Virus record (IMG/VR): IMGVR_UViG_3300035698_028215
Span: 1 to 27,866 of that record
Source of the DNA: a virus
Direction: 5' to 3' (one strand)
Length of the DNA: 27,866 nt
Every line of letters begins with the position of its first letter. Within the stretch, counting starts at the first letter, position 1. The position numbers and the translations under genes are program-made. Positions 20,343 through 27,705 of the stretch are shown here, piece by piece. Below the pieces are notes generated by a model that was given only the letters and a program-made list of their open reading frames with translations, was not told where the DNA came from and did no database searches.

Positions 20343-23300
20343 ATGGAAAATAAAAACTTCACCCATCTTCATTTGCATAGTGAATATAGCGTTCTTGACG
20401 GAGTAGGAACGGTAGATGCCTATGCAAAAAAGGCTTCTGAAATGGGGTTCAAATATCTTGCTCTTACAGACCATGGGTCTATAAATGGGTTAATTGAATT
20501 TCAGAAAGCTTGCGATAAATATAATATTTCTCCAATACTTGGTTGTGAAGCCTATATCGTTCCAGATGCAAAAGTAAAAAATGATAAGAGGCGAGGGCAT
20601 ATTTTACTTTTGGTTAAGAATCAAGAAGGCTTTAATAATTTATGTAGATTACTTACATATGCTAATTTAGAAGGGCTTTATTATAGGCCAAGAATAGATT
20701 ATAAAATGCTTCTAAAACATTGCGAAGGGTTGGTTGTTTCTACTGCTTGTTGTAGTTCGTTTTTAATAAAGTGCAAAGAAGGAGAAAAGTTTTTTTATGA
20801 TTTGTTAGATAAGATTGGAGAGGATTTATATTGTGAAGTAATGCCTCATCAATTAGATGGGCAAATAAAAGCAAACAAATTAAATATTCGTCTTGCGAAA
20901 AAATCAGGCTGTAAAATTATAGCGACAAACGATAGCCATTATATACAAAGAAGTGATTGGAAAGCACAGGAAGTACTTCTTGCTATTCAAACAAAAAAAT
21001 TGTGGAGTGATCCCAATAGATGGAAATTCGATATTAGAGGATTGCATCTACGATCTGTGTCAGAAATGATAAGGGCATTAAGAAAAGTAAATGCTTACAA
21101 AAAAGAATATCTTTTAAATACTATTGAGATAGCAGAGAAGTGCAGTTCTTTTAGAATTCCAAAACAAGAAATTCATTTACCAAGAGTCAAAGGGGTATTA
21201 AGAGAAAAGAAATTCTTTTGGGAACTATGTCTTGAAGGGTATAAAAATAAGTTTAAGAAAGAAATAAGCGGAGGATATCTTTCTCGTCTAAAGGAAGAGT
21301 ACAATCTTATCGTTAAGAAGAAATTCGCTCGTTATTTTCTTATTGTGTGGGAATTGGTTAAATGGTGTAAATCAAATGATATTTTAGTTGGTCCAGGAAG
21401 AGGATCAGCGGCAGGAAGCCTTATTGCATTTTTACTTGGAATTACTGCTATTGATCCGATTAAACATGGATTACTTTTTAGTAGATTTATTAACGAGGAC
21501 AGAATTGACTATCCAGATATAGATGTAGATTTTGAGCATATTAAGGGGCATCTTGTAAAACAGCATCTTGAAACGATGTATGGAGATAGCCATATTGCTA
21601 ACGTAAGTTCTTTTAATAGAATGAAGGCAAAGGCTGTTATAAAAGATGTAAGTAAAGTTTTTAGCGTACCTTTTGATGAAGTCAATAGTTTTACAGATTT
21701 AATTGAAGACAATGATGAACATACCGGAATACAAGAGTCTATCGATAATTATCAAGAAGGGGCAGAATTTAATGATAGACACCCTGAAGTTATTAGAATC
21801 GCTAAAGTTTTAGAAGGGCAAATAAAAAATTATTCTCAACACGCTGCGGCTTTGATTGTTTCTAATGAACCATTAGATCAGAGCGGAAGATGTAATTTGC
21901 TTAGGAGAAAAGACGTACTTCTTGTAAATTGGGAAAAGAATAATGCAGAATTTGTTGGCCTTATGAAATTAGATGCTTTGAGATTAAAGCTTCTTTCTAT
22001 TTTTGGGGAAACATTAAAAAATATCAAAAATAATTCTAATCAAGATATTGACTTTGACAAAATAAATATAGATGATAAGGCTGTTTATCAAGAAATTGAT
22101 AATGGAAATACTGTTGGGCTGTTTCAGTTAAATACAAGGGCAACAACAAGTTTGATTGGTGAAGTTGGGGTTAAGAAATTTAATGATTTAAGAGATATTG
22201 TCGCTCTTGTTCGACCAGGAATTATGCAATCGGGAATGACTGCCGAATACATAAGAAGAAAACGAGGTGGTTCTTGGGAAACGAAACATAAAATATATGA
22301 ATCTATTACTGCTGATACTCATGGGGTAGTTGTATTCCAAGAACAGGTGATGAAAGTTATTAGTGAAGTTGCTGGTTTGTCTTATTCTACTGCTGATAAA
22401 ATTAGAAAGATAATTGGCAAGAAGAGAAGTAAAAAAGAATTCATGCCATATAAGAAAAAATTTATTCGTGGATGTTTAAAACAAAAAACCCTTTCGAGAA
22501 AAGAAGCAGAAGAATTTTGGACTGGATTAGAAGAGCATTGTAGATATAGTTTTAATGCCAGCCATTCTGTTGCTTATGCTTTATTAGGATACCAGTCAGC
22601 GTGGTTAAAAAAATATTTTCCTACTGAATTTATTTGTGCGGCATTAACTTTTGGTGCAAAGGATAAGAAATCGGTATTAATTGAAGAAGCGTATCGTTTA
22701 GGACTGACTGCTGTATTACCAAAGGTAGGCATAAGCGAGGCTACAAGGTGGGTCGCAAAAGAAGGTAAGTTATATATACCCTTCGTAGAAGTACGGGGTA
22801 TAGGGGCTGTCAAGGCTGTTGAAATAGCTAATGCGGGAATAACTACTAATGATATTAAGAAGTTTTTTACCAAGAAGAAATCAAATGTAGTTGTAAAGCA
22901 AAAAGGAGTGTTAGGAAAAATCCTTAATAAGATTGGTTCTTATAATCAATATGATAGTGTTCAGGTAGATGAAGAAGTAGAATCGTTTTTTGATTTTCGT
23001 ATTGTTGTAAATTCTCAAGCCAGTTACAAAAAACTCTTTACTCTTTTTAATGGTAAGATTCGACTTGATGTAATTGATAAATTGTTAGCGGGTGACATAA
23101 AAGAAGTTAGAAAAGCACCGAAGTCGGCTTTAAGAGAAGTAGAGTTTTCGGGGCATGATAAGCTTATGGCCTGTTCTCGTTGTGATCTTAGGAAGGAGTG
23201 TAAAAGCCCAGTTACTCCAACCCCAGGAAAGTATAATATTGTGATTATTGGTGAAGCTCCTGGAAAAGAAGAGGATAAACAAGGAATTGGTTTTGTTGGG

Positions 23301-23702
23301 CAGACAGGAAAATTATTATGGAAGAGTATAAATAGAAGAGGATATGATAAAAGCTTATTTCATATTACAAATATTTGTAAGTGTTTTCCTTCTAAAACCA
23401 GAAAACCAATTACTTCACAAATAAAAAAATGCAGTACTTTTTTAAAACGAGAGCTTGTAGAAGTACGGCCAGTGGTTATCTTAGCGTTTGGTAATACTTC
23501 TCTACAATTTTTTACTCAACAGAAAACAGGAATTATGAATTTAAGTGGAAAAGTTATATGGAACGAGGAGTATGGTGCGTGGGTCGTTTGGTGTTTACAC
23601 CCGTCGGCAGTTCTTTACAATTCAGAGAATAAAAAGTACTTCAAAAAAGGACTAAATTCTTTTTTCAGATTGTTGAAGATTTTTGTACCAAGGAAAAGCT
23701 AA
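20343..23702 (+). CDS. DNA polymerase III alpha (DnaE)-type replicase fused to family-4 uracil-DNA glycosylase
   Basis: 1119 residues. Residues 1-240: PHP domain (H8-L-H-L-H12-S-E-Y-S and T-D-H-G-S). Palm: G-P-G-R-G-S-A-A-G-S near 352, P-D392-I-D394-V-D-F, and K-L-D544-A-L-R-L, the three catalytic aspartates of C-family polymerases. An HhH-like V-R-G-I-G-A-V-K-A-V-E is near 823. From about 940 the chain becomes a family-4 UDG: iron-sulfur cysteines C944, C947, C1014 and C1030 have spacing close to that of Thermus UDG. G-E-A-P-G-K-E-E-D and H-P-S-A-V-L-Y are the active-site motifs. The polymerase part is shorter than E. coli alpha (1160), so the OB and tau-binding regions are probably missing. 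Preceded by AGAAGGAAAAA. Confidence 0.92.
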   Translation: MENKNFTHLHLHSEYSVLDGVGTVDAYAKKASEMGFKYLALTDHGSINGLIEFQKACDKYNISPILGCEAYIVPDAKVKNDKRRGHILLLVKNQEGFNNLCRLLTYANLEGLYYRPRIDYKMLLKHCEGLVVSTACCSSFLIKCKEGEKFFYDLLDKIGEDLYCEVMPHQLDGQIKANKLNIRLAKKSGCKIIATNDSHYIQRSDWKAQEVLLAIQTKKLWSDPNRWKFDIRGLHLRSVSEMIRALRKVNAYKKEYLLNTIEIAEKCSSFRIPKQEIHLPRVKGVLREKKFFWELCLEGYKNKFKKEISGGYLSRLKEEYNLIVKKKFARYFLIVWELVKWCKSNDILVGPGRGSAAGSLIAFLLGITAIDPIKHGLLFSRFINEDRIDYPDIDVDFEHIKGHLVKQHLETMYGDSHIANVSSFNRMKAKAVIKDVSKVFSVPFDEVNSFTDLIEDNDEHTGIQESIDNYQEGAEFNDRHPEVIRIAKVLEGQIKNYSQHAAALIVSNEPLDQSGRCNLLRRKDVLLVNWEKNNAEFVGLMKLDALRLKLLSIFGETLKNIKNNSNQDIDFDKINIDDKAVYQEIDNGNTVGLFQLNTRATTSLIGEVGVKKFNDLRDIVALVRPGIMQSGMTAEYIRRKRGGSWETKHKIYESITADTHGVVVFQEQVMKVISEVAGLSYSTADKIRKIIGKKRSKKEFMPYKKKFIRGCLKQKTLSRKEAEEFWTGLEEHCRYSFNASHSVAYALLGYQSAWLKKYFPTEFICAALTFGAKDKKSVLIEEAYRLGLTAVLPKVGISEATRWVAKEGKLYIPFVEVRGIGAVKAVEIANAGITTNDIKKFFTKKKSNVVVKQKGVLGKILNKIGSYNQYDSVQVDEEVESFFDFRIVVNSQASYKKLFTLFNGKIRLDVIDKLLAGDIKEVRKAPKSALREVEFSGHDKLMACSRCDLRKECKSPVTPTPGKYNIVIIGEAPGKEEDKQGIGFVGQTGKLLWKSINRRGYDKSLFHITNICKCFPSKTRKPITSQIKKCSTFLKRELVEVRPVVILAFGNTSLQFFTQQKTGIMNLSGKVIWNEEYGAWVVWCLHPSAVLYNSENKKYFKKGLNSFFRLLKIFVPRKS

Positions 23703-23721
23703 AGCGTGATATAATATAAAT
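23693..23721 (+). promoter_or_regulatory. Extended -10 promoter, copy 3
   Basis: TGA-TATAAT (TG 23707-23708, -10 at 23710-23715) in the context AAAGCGTGATATAATATAAATAT, matching the tRNA promoters at 18 or more positions. It starts inside the last codons of the polymerase gene and would drive the SSB, recombinase and nuclease operon. Confidence 0.7.
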
Positions 23722-23732
23722 ATACGGGCTTA

Positions 23733-23751
23733 TTTGAAGTTAACTCTACAA
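23733..23751 (+). promoter_or_regulatory. 19-bp candidate operator, inverse of 5455-5473
   Basis: TTTGAAGTTAACTCTACAA, exact reverse complement of 5455-5473, about 20 bases after the -10 and so inside the leader just after the expected start of transcription. Its centre AGTTAACT is palindromic. Confidence 0.45.
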
Positions 23752-23772
23752 GGAGTAGAACAGGAGTAGAAC
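23751..23772 (+). repeat. Duplicated ribosome binding site, 11-bp x2
   Basis: Two tandem copies of AGGAGTAGAAC directly before ATG 23774. The second is placed well for initiation (AGGAG about 7 bases upstream); the first would be a standby site. Confidence 0.85.
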
Positions 23773-23773
23773 A

Positions 23774-24274
23774 ATGGGAAAATACAGTAAATACAGGAAT
23801 GAATTGTTTATTGATAAATATAATCTTGATGAAGAGCTTGTTAAGCAACCACAGAGGTATTTCGATTGGGCTTTGAAGGCTGTTCAGGCCGCAGGGGATA
23901 AAGATGCCGCCAAAAAAGATTTAGATATTGTTAGAGCAGAAGCAGAAGATGAAATTCGTAAAGACCCGAAGAAGCACGGGATTAACGAAAAAGGAAAGAT
24001 TACCGAGGCTATGATAAGGAATGCAGTAATGCTTCATGAAAGAGTAAAGGAATATAATGCTAATTATTTAGAGGCTGTAATGGAGGAAAGGGTTCTTGAG
24101 AAAATGGAGAAGTCTTTTAGTAGTAGAAAGAAATCGCTTGAAGGATTGGTTCAGTTAGATTTACGTTTACATTTTTCAGAACCAAAAACCTCGAAAGGGT
24201 ATAAAGAAAATAAAGAATCGGAAAGAGGAGATACGAAACGGACTATTTGTAGGAATCTTAAAAGGAGAAAGTAA
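23774..24274 (+). CDS. Coiled-coil phage protein, possible UvsY-like recombination mediator
   Basis: 166 residues, almost entirely helical. N-terminal L-D-E-E-L-V-K-Q-P-Q-R-Y-F-D-W-A, then L-D-I-V-R-A-E-A-E-D-E-I-R-K-D-P-K-K-H-G, then a long helix ending K-K-S-L-E-G-L-V-Q-L. The pattern recurs in phage genomes beside SSB and RecA genes. By position (before gp32-like SSB and UvsX-like recombinase) it could play the role of T4 UvsY, which loads recombinase on SSB-coated DNA. Sequence evidence for UvsY itself is weak. The last stop base is the first base of the next ATG (TAATG). Confidence 0.6.
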   Translation: MGKYSKYRNELFIDKYNLDEELVKQPQRYFDWALKAVQAAGDKDAAKKDLDIVRAEAEDEIRKDPKKHGINEKGKITEAMIRNAVMLHERVKEYNANYLEAVMEERVLEKMEKSFSSRKKSLEGLVQLDLRLHFSEPKTSKGYKENKESERGDTKRTICRNLKRRK

Positions 24275-24504
24275 TGGCAGAGGTATTTAGAAATGTATTG
24301 ATAGTTGTGATTGCTTTCTTATTCTGCTATATTTTTTTCCGATTAGCGGGATTGGCAGTTGCCAAAAGTTTTATGCAGGTCTTTAGTAAAAACATAAAAA
24401 ACACAAAAAAGGAGGAGGGTACTAATGAGCAGAGACAGAAAGGGCAAGAATGGCAAGAAAAATTCAAGAACAAAAAGCAGAGAGAAAAGAAGAATACAAA
24501 GTGA
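24274..24504 (+). CDS. Small membrane protein, 76 aa
   Basis: Behind AAAGGAGAAAGTA, overlapping the previous stop by one base. Residues 7-28 are a membrane helix (V-L-I-V-V-I-A-F-L-F-C-Y-I-F-F). The tail is very basic and Gln/Lys-rich. The last 80 bases overlap the SSB gene in another frame. The tail composition there may just mirror the SSB's basic N-terminus, but the good binding site and helix favour a real gene. Confidence 0.5.
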   Translation: MAEVFRNVLIVVIAFLFCYIFFRLAGLAVAKSFMQVFSKNIKNTKKEEGTNEQRQKGQEWQEKFKNKKQREKKNTK

Positions 24505-25477
24505 AAGATTACAGGCAAGAGTTCAGGCAGGGCAAGAGAGAAGCCAGGGAAAATCAAAAAATATTTTAAAAGAAAATCCTGATGTATCTATGTGGCGTCC
24601 AAAAGATGGTTCCCATATTGTTGATGTTGTCCCGTATTTGGCAGGAAAGAGCGATCCGTTTGTTAAAAAAGGAGATCCGACTTATACCTTTGAATACTGG
24701 GCGCATACAAGAGTTGGTCCAAATGAAGGAATGTATTTGTGTCCTGCAGAAATGTATAATAAACCTTGCCCAATTTGTGAGGAAAGGCAGAGGCTGAGGG
24801 AGAAGGGAGTTAGTGACGATATTTGGAAAAAGTTATTCCCAAAAAGAAGAAACCTTTACAATGTAATTTGTTATGATAAAGGGGAAGAGAAAAAAGGAGT
24901 ACAGATTTGGGACGTATCTTATCATTACTTTGAAAAGCTTGTTCTTGCTATCAGCAAGAAACCTTCAAGGCGTGGAGGAAAAGAGAAATTAATTAATTTT
25001 GCCGATCCTGTTGATGGAAGGTCTATTTCCTTTAGTGTTGAACCAGCGAAAAGTAAAAACGATTATCCAAAATATGTTGGGCATAGTTTTGATGAAAGAG
25101 ATTATGAAGTAGATGACGAAATCCTTGATGCTGCCTTTACTTTAGATGATGAAGTTATCAAGGCAGATTATGATGAAATCTCCGAGGCGTACTGGGGCGG
25201 TAAGGATAAAGAAGAAGAAGGAAAAAAGAGAAGTCACAAAGACGATAAAGATGATGATGAGAAGGAAGAAGTTTCAGGAAATGAAAATGAAGATGAATTG
25301 GAAGATTTATTAGACGAGGTAGAAGACCTTGAAGATATGGATGAATTAAAAGAGTTTATCGAAGAAAATGATTTGGATGTAAAGGTTAAAAGAAAAGATG
25401 AAGAAGAAGAGGTGAAAGAAAAAATTGTCGAAGCTCTTGAAGATAAGTTTGAAAAGGAAAGCGACATCCCATTTTAA
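24425..25477 (+). CDS. Single-stranded DNA-binding protein, T4 gp32-like, with zinc site and DIPF tail
   Basis: 350 residues behind AAAGGAGGAGGG. A basic N-terminus (about 1-48) resembles the gp32 cooperativity arm. The core has H94, C106, C115 and C118 (C-P-A-E-M-Y-N-K-P-C-P-I-C), with spacing nearly equal to the T4 gp32 zinc ligands H64, C77, C87, C90. After about 255 there is an acidic linker and a HeH-like helix pair (D-M-D-E-L-K-E-F-I-E-E-N-D-L-D-V). The last residues are S-D-I-P-F, like the acidic tip of bacterial SSB (D-D-I-P-F), which recruits partner proteins. So a gp32-type body carries a bacterial-type tail. It should coat single strands for replication and recombination. Confidence 0.88.
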   Translation: MSRDRKGKNGKKNSRTKSREKRRIQSERLQARVQAGQERSQGKSKNILKENPDVSMWRPKDGSHIVDVVPYLAGKSDPFVKKGDPTYTFEYWAHTRVGPNEGMYLCPAEMYNKPCPICEERQRLREKGVSDDIWKKLFPKRRNLYNVICYDKGEEKKGVQIWDVSYHYFEKLVLAISKKPSRRGGKEKLINFADPVDGRSISFSVEPAKSKNDYPKYVGHSFDERDYEVDDEILDAAFTLDDEVIKADYDEISEAYWGGKDKEEEGKKRSHKDDKDDDEKEEVSGNENEDELEDLLDEVEDLEDMDELKEFIEENDLDVKVKRKDEEEEVKEKIVEALEDKFEKESDIPF

Positions 25478-25499
25478 TAACTTTTAACAAGGTGAAGCT

Positions 25500-26606
25500 G
25501 TGAAAAAAAGAAGTCTTAAACGTAGAGGCGGAACGGTATCAGAATGTGTTGCTGATGCTAAGAGGTCTGTGGGAAAAAGAAATGAAATTCCCACAGTAGA
25601 GTTCTTGGGAAGTGGAAGTACTACATTGAATCTCGCCTTGAGCGGGGAGGGTAAAGATGGCGGTTGGGCAAGAGCAAGAGTTTTAAACCTTGTTGGTGAT
25701 GGGAGTAGTGGTAAAACATTGCTCGCATTGGAACTTGCCTTTTGGTGTTATAAAAACATCAAAAAAGTAAAGTCAAAAATCTTTCCAAAAGTTAAAGAGG
25801 TAAAGATAGTTTATTGTAATGCAGAAGGGGTCATGGATTTCCCAATTAAGAAAATGTATGGAAAAGATTTTGTCAATTCTGTTGAATGGGTTACTCCTAA
25901 AAATATAGAATCTATGGGAAGGGATTATATATCGAGGATGAATGAATTAAAGAAAGGTTATTTTTTACTTTTCATTATTGATTCTTGGGATGCTTTACGT
26001 TCTTATGCTGATACTGAAAGATTTAAAAAGAGTGTTGATACGGGGGGAGAAATAGAGGGGAGTTATAATCTCGAGAAGCAAAAGTACGGCTCTGCTTTTT
26101 TTGCGTATGTTTGCAGTTTGGCAGAAACAAATAAAAAAGATGCGACTCTTATGATCTTGTCTCAGATTAGAACAAAGATTGGCGTTACTTTTGGAAAGAA
26201 GACTTACAGGGCAGGGGGGAAAAGTTTAGATTTTTATACGCATCAAGTTGCGTGGATTAGGGAAATACAGAAGCTTGCAAAAACAAGACAGGGGGAGAAA
26301 AAAGTTTATGGCATTCAGAGTCATATTAAAGTAGAAAGAAGTAAGGTAGCAAAGCCATTTAGAGAAAGTAATTTTAATATTCTTTATGATTATGGTCTTG
26401 ATGATTTACAGTCCATGATAGATTACTTATGGGGAAAGAAAAAAATTAAGTTTAATGGAGAGAAGTTTAAGACGAGAGAATCTTTTGTAAAATATATAGA
26501 AGGAAATAATTTAGAAGATGAGCTTATTAAAAAAGCAAGCAAGAAATGGGAATATATTGAGTCTGTTTTCGAAGACGAAGTCTCATCAAGAAAGTCGAGA
26601 TACTAA
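25500..26606 (+). CDS. RecA/UvsX-family recombinase
   Basis: 368 residues, GTG start at 25500 with AAGGTGAAGCT as binding site. Walker A G66-D-G-S-S-G-K-T73, Walker B L-L-F-I-I-D-S-W-D-A-L near 160, then a long helix and a loop-2-like segment M-I-L-S-Q-I-R-T-K-I-G-V-T-F-G. It is close to phage UvsX and RecA-like proteins in size. A C-terminal extension of about 90 residues is basic and helical. It should form filaments on SSB-coated DNA and pair strands for recombination-dependent replication. Preceded by SSB and a possible mediator. Its 3' end overlaps the nuclease gene by 89 bases if ATG 26518 is used. Confidence 0.88.
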   Translation: MKKRSLKRRGGTVSECVADAKRSVGKRNEIPTVEFLGSGSTTLNLALSGEGKDGGWARARVLNLVGDGSSGKTLLALELAFWCYKNIKKVKSKIFPKVKEVKIVYCNAEGVMDFPIKKMYGKDFVNSVEWVTPKNIESMGRDYISRMNELKKGYFLLFIIDSWDALRSYADTERFKKSVDTGGEIEGSYNLEKQKYGSAFFAYVCSLAETNKKDATLMILSQIRTKIGVTFGKKTYRAGGKSLDFYTHQVAWIREIQKLAKTRQGEKKVYGIQSHIKVERSKVAKPFRESNFNILYDYGLDDLQSMIDYLWGKKKIKFNGEKFKTRESFVKYIEGNNLEDELIKKASKKWEYIESVFEDEVSSRKSRY

Positions 26607-27513
26607 AGATACTAAGACAGAAAATTCTCCTATACTTTTAATAGATGGAAGTGTTCTTTGTTATATGGCTCTTAATGCTATGGGGCATTTGTCTTATAAT
26701 GGTAAGAATACTGGGGTAACTTATGGAGTATTGCAAAAAATCTTATCTCTCTCTAATAAATTCAAGACTAATAAATTTATTTTTTGTTGGGATTCTAAAG
26801 GTAGCAATCGAGAAAAGATTTATGCAAAGTATAAATCAAAAAGAATAAAGAATAGAAAAGAAAAAACGATAGAAGAACGGGAAGCTCATCAATCTTTGAT
26901 TCGTCAAAGAGAAGGATTAATGAATTATGTTTTACCAGAGCTTGGTTTTAAAAATAACTTTATTTGTTCTGGGTATGAGGGCGACGATATTCTGGCGTGG
27001 TGGGTTTTAAGATTAAATGAAAGAAAAGTAAAGGCTCGAGTTGTTATGGTTACTACGGATGCAGATATGTATCAGGAATTAGATTACTGTGATATATGGA
27101 ATCCACAAAAGAAGAAGTTCTTTACGAAGAGAAATTTATTAATCGATTTTGGTGTTCTGCCTAACCAATGGGCTATGGCAAAAGCAATTGGTGGTTGTGA
27201 TGGTGATGGGGTAGTAGGAATAAGAGGTGCAAGCGATCCCAAGAAGGCGGCATCTAAGGCGCTGAAATATATTATAGGCAAACTTGTTAAGGGTAAAATT
27301 TATGATAAGATAGAGAGCAAGGAGGGGCAAGAGATTATTAAAAGGAATTTAAAATTAGTGTCGTTGCCTTTTGATAATGAAATAAAAAGAATGGTCTTAA
27401 GAAGAAATCGATTTACAAGACAAAAGTTCTTAAGAGTATTTGACCAGCATCATTTTAAAAGTTTTTTAGATAATGATAACTTTATTAAATGGGAGAAGGC
27501 TTTTTTAAGATAA
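26518..27513 (+). CDS. 5'-3' exonuclease / flap endonuclease (T4 RNase H-like)
   Basis: 331 residues from ATG 26518, which overlaps the recombinase; TTG 26557 is an alternative, and the conserved part starts near residue 38 (P-I-L-L-I-D-G-S). The acidic motifs are L-L-I-D-G-S, W-D-S-K-G-S-N-R, G-Y-E-G-D-D-I-L-A, T-T-D-A-D-M-Y-Q, and G-C-D-G-D-G-V-V-G-I-R-G, which also carries the helix-three-turn-helix DNA-binding loop. The family removes RNA primers and flaps from lagging strands. No DNA ligase is in the window. The frame has no usable start after the recombinase stop, so the gene must begin inside it. Confidence 0.88.
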   Translation: MSLLKKQARNGNILSLFSKTKSHQESRDTKDTKTENSPILLIDGSVLCYMALNAMGHLSYNGKNTGVTYGVLQKILSLSNKFKTNKFIFCWDSKGSNREKIYAKYKSKRIKNRKEKTIEEREAHQSLIRQREGLMNYVLPELGFKNNFICSGYEGDDILAWWVLRLNERKVKARVVMVTTDADMYQELDYCDIWNPQKKKFFTKRNLLIDFGVLPNQWAMAKAIGGCDGDGVVGIRGASDPKKAASKALKYIIGKLVKGKIYDKIESKEGQEIIKRNLKLVSLPFDNEIKRMVLRRNRFTRQKFLRVFDQHHFKSFLDNDNFIKWEKAFLR

Positions 27514-27533
27514 TTAATATTTAAGGAGGCAGT

Positions 27534-27680
27534 ATGAAAATAGATATAATAGAAAAGAACTGTTTAGCCATTTTAAATGAATTGAAGAATAGCCAGTTTA
27601 CACGGGAAGAACTTGAATTTCTACAAATATTCTTCCAAGAAATAGTCAATAAAACAGAACAAAAGTTATTATCAAAATAA
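27534..27680 (+). CDS. Small hypothetical protein, 48 aa
   Basis: ATG 27534 after TAAGGAGGCAGT, stop 27678-27680. Mostly helical and amphipathic (A-I-L-N-E-L-K-N-S, E-E-L-E-F-L-Q-I-F-F-Q-E-I-V). Strong binding site and good spacing to the nuclease gene. No family recognised. Confidence 0.55.
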   Translation: MKIDIIEKNCLAILNELKNSQFTREELEFLQIFFQEIVNKTEQKLLSK

Positions 27681-27705
27681 AGGGATCGTACGAGATGGAT
27701 TAAAT

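Noticed and set aside
22574-22873. Minus-strand ORF inside the polymerase gene
   Set aside because: A shadow of a strongly conserved + strand coding region, with no independent signals.
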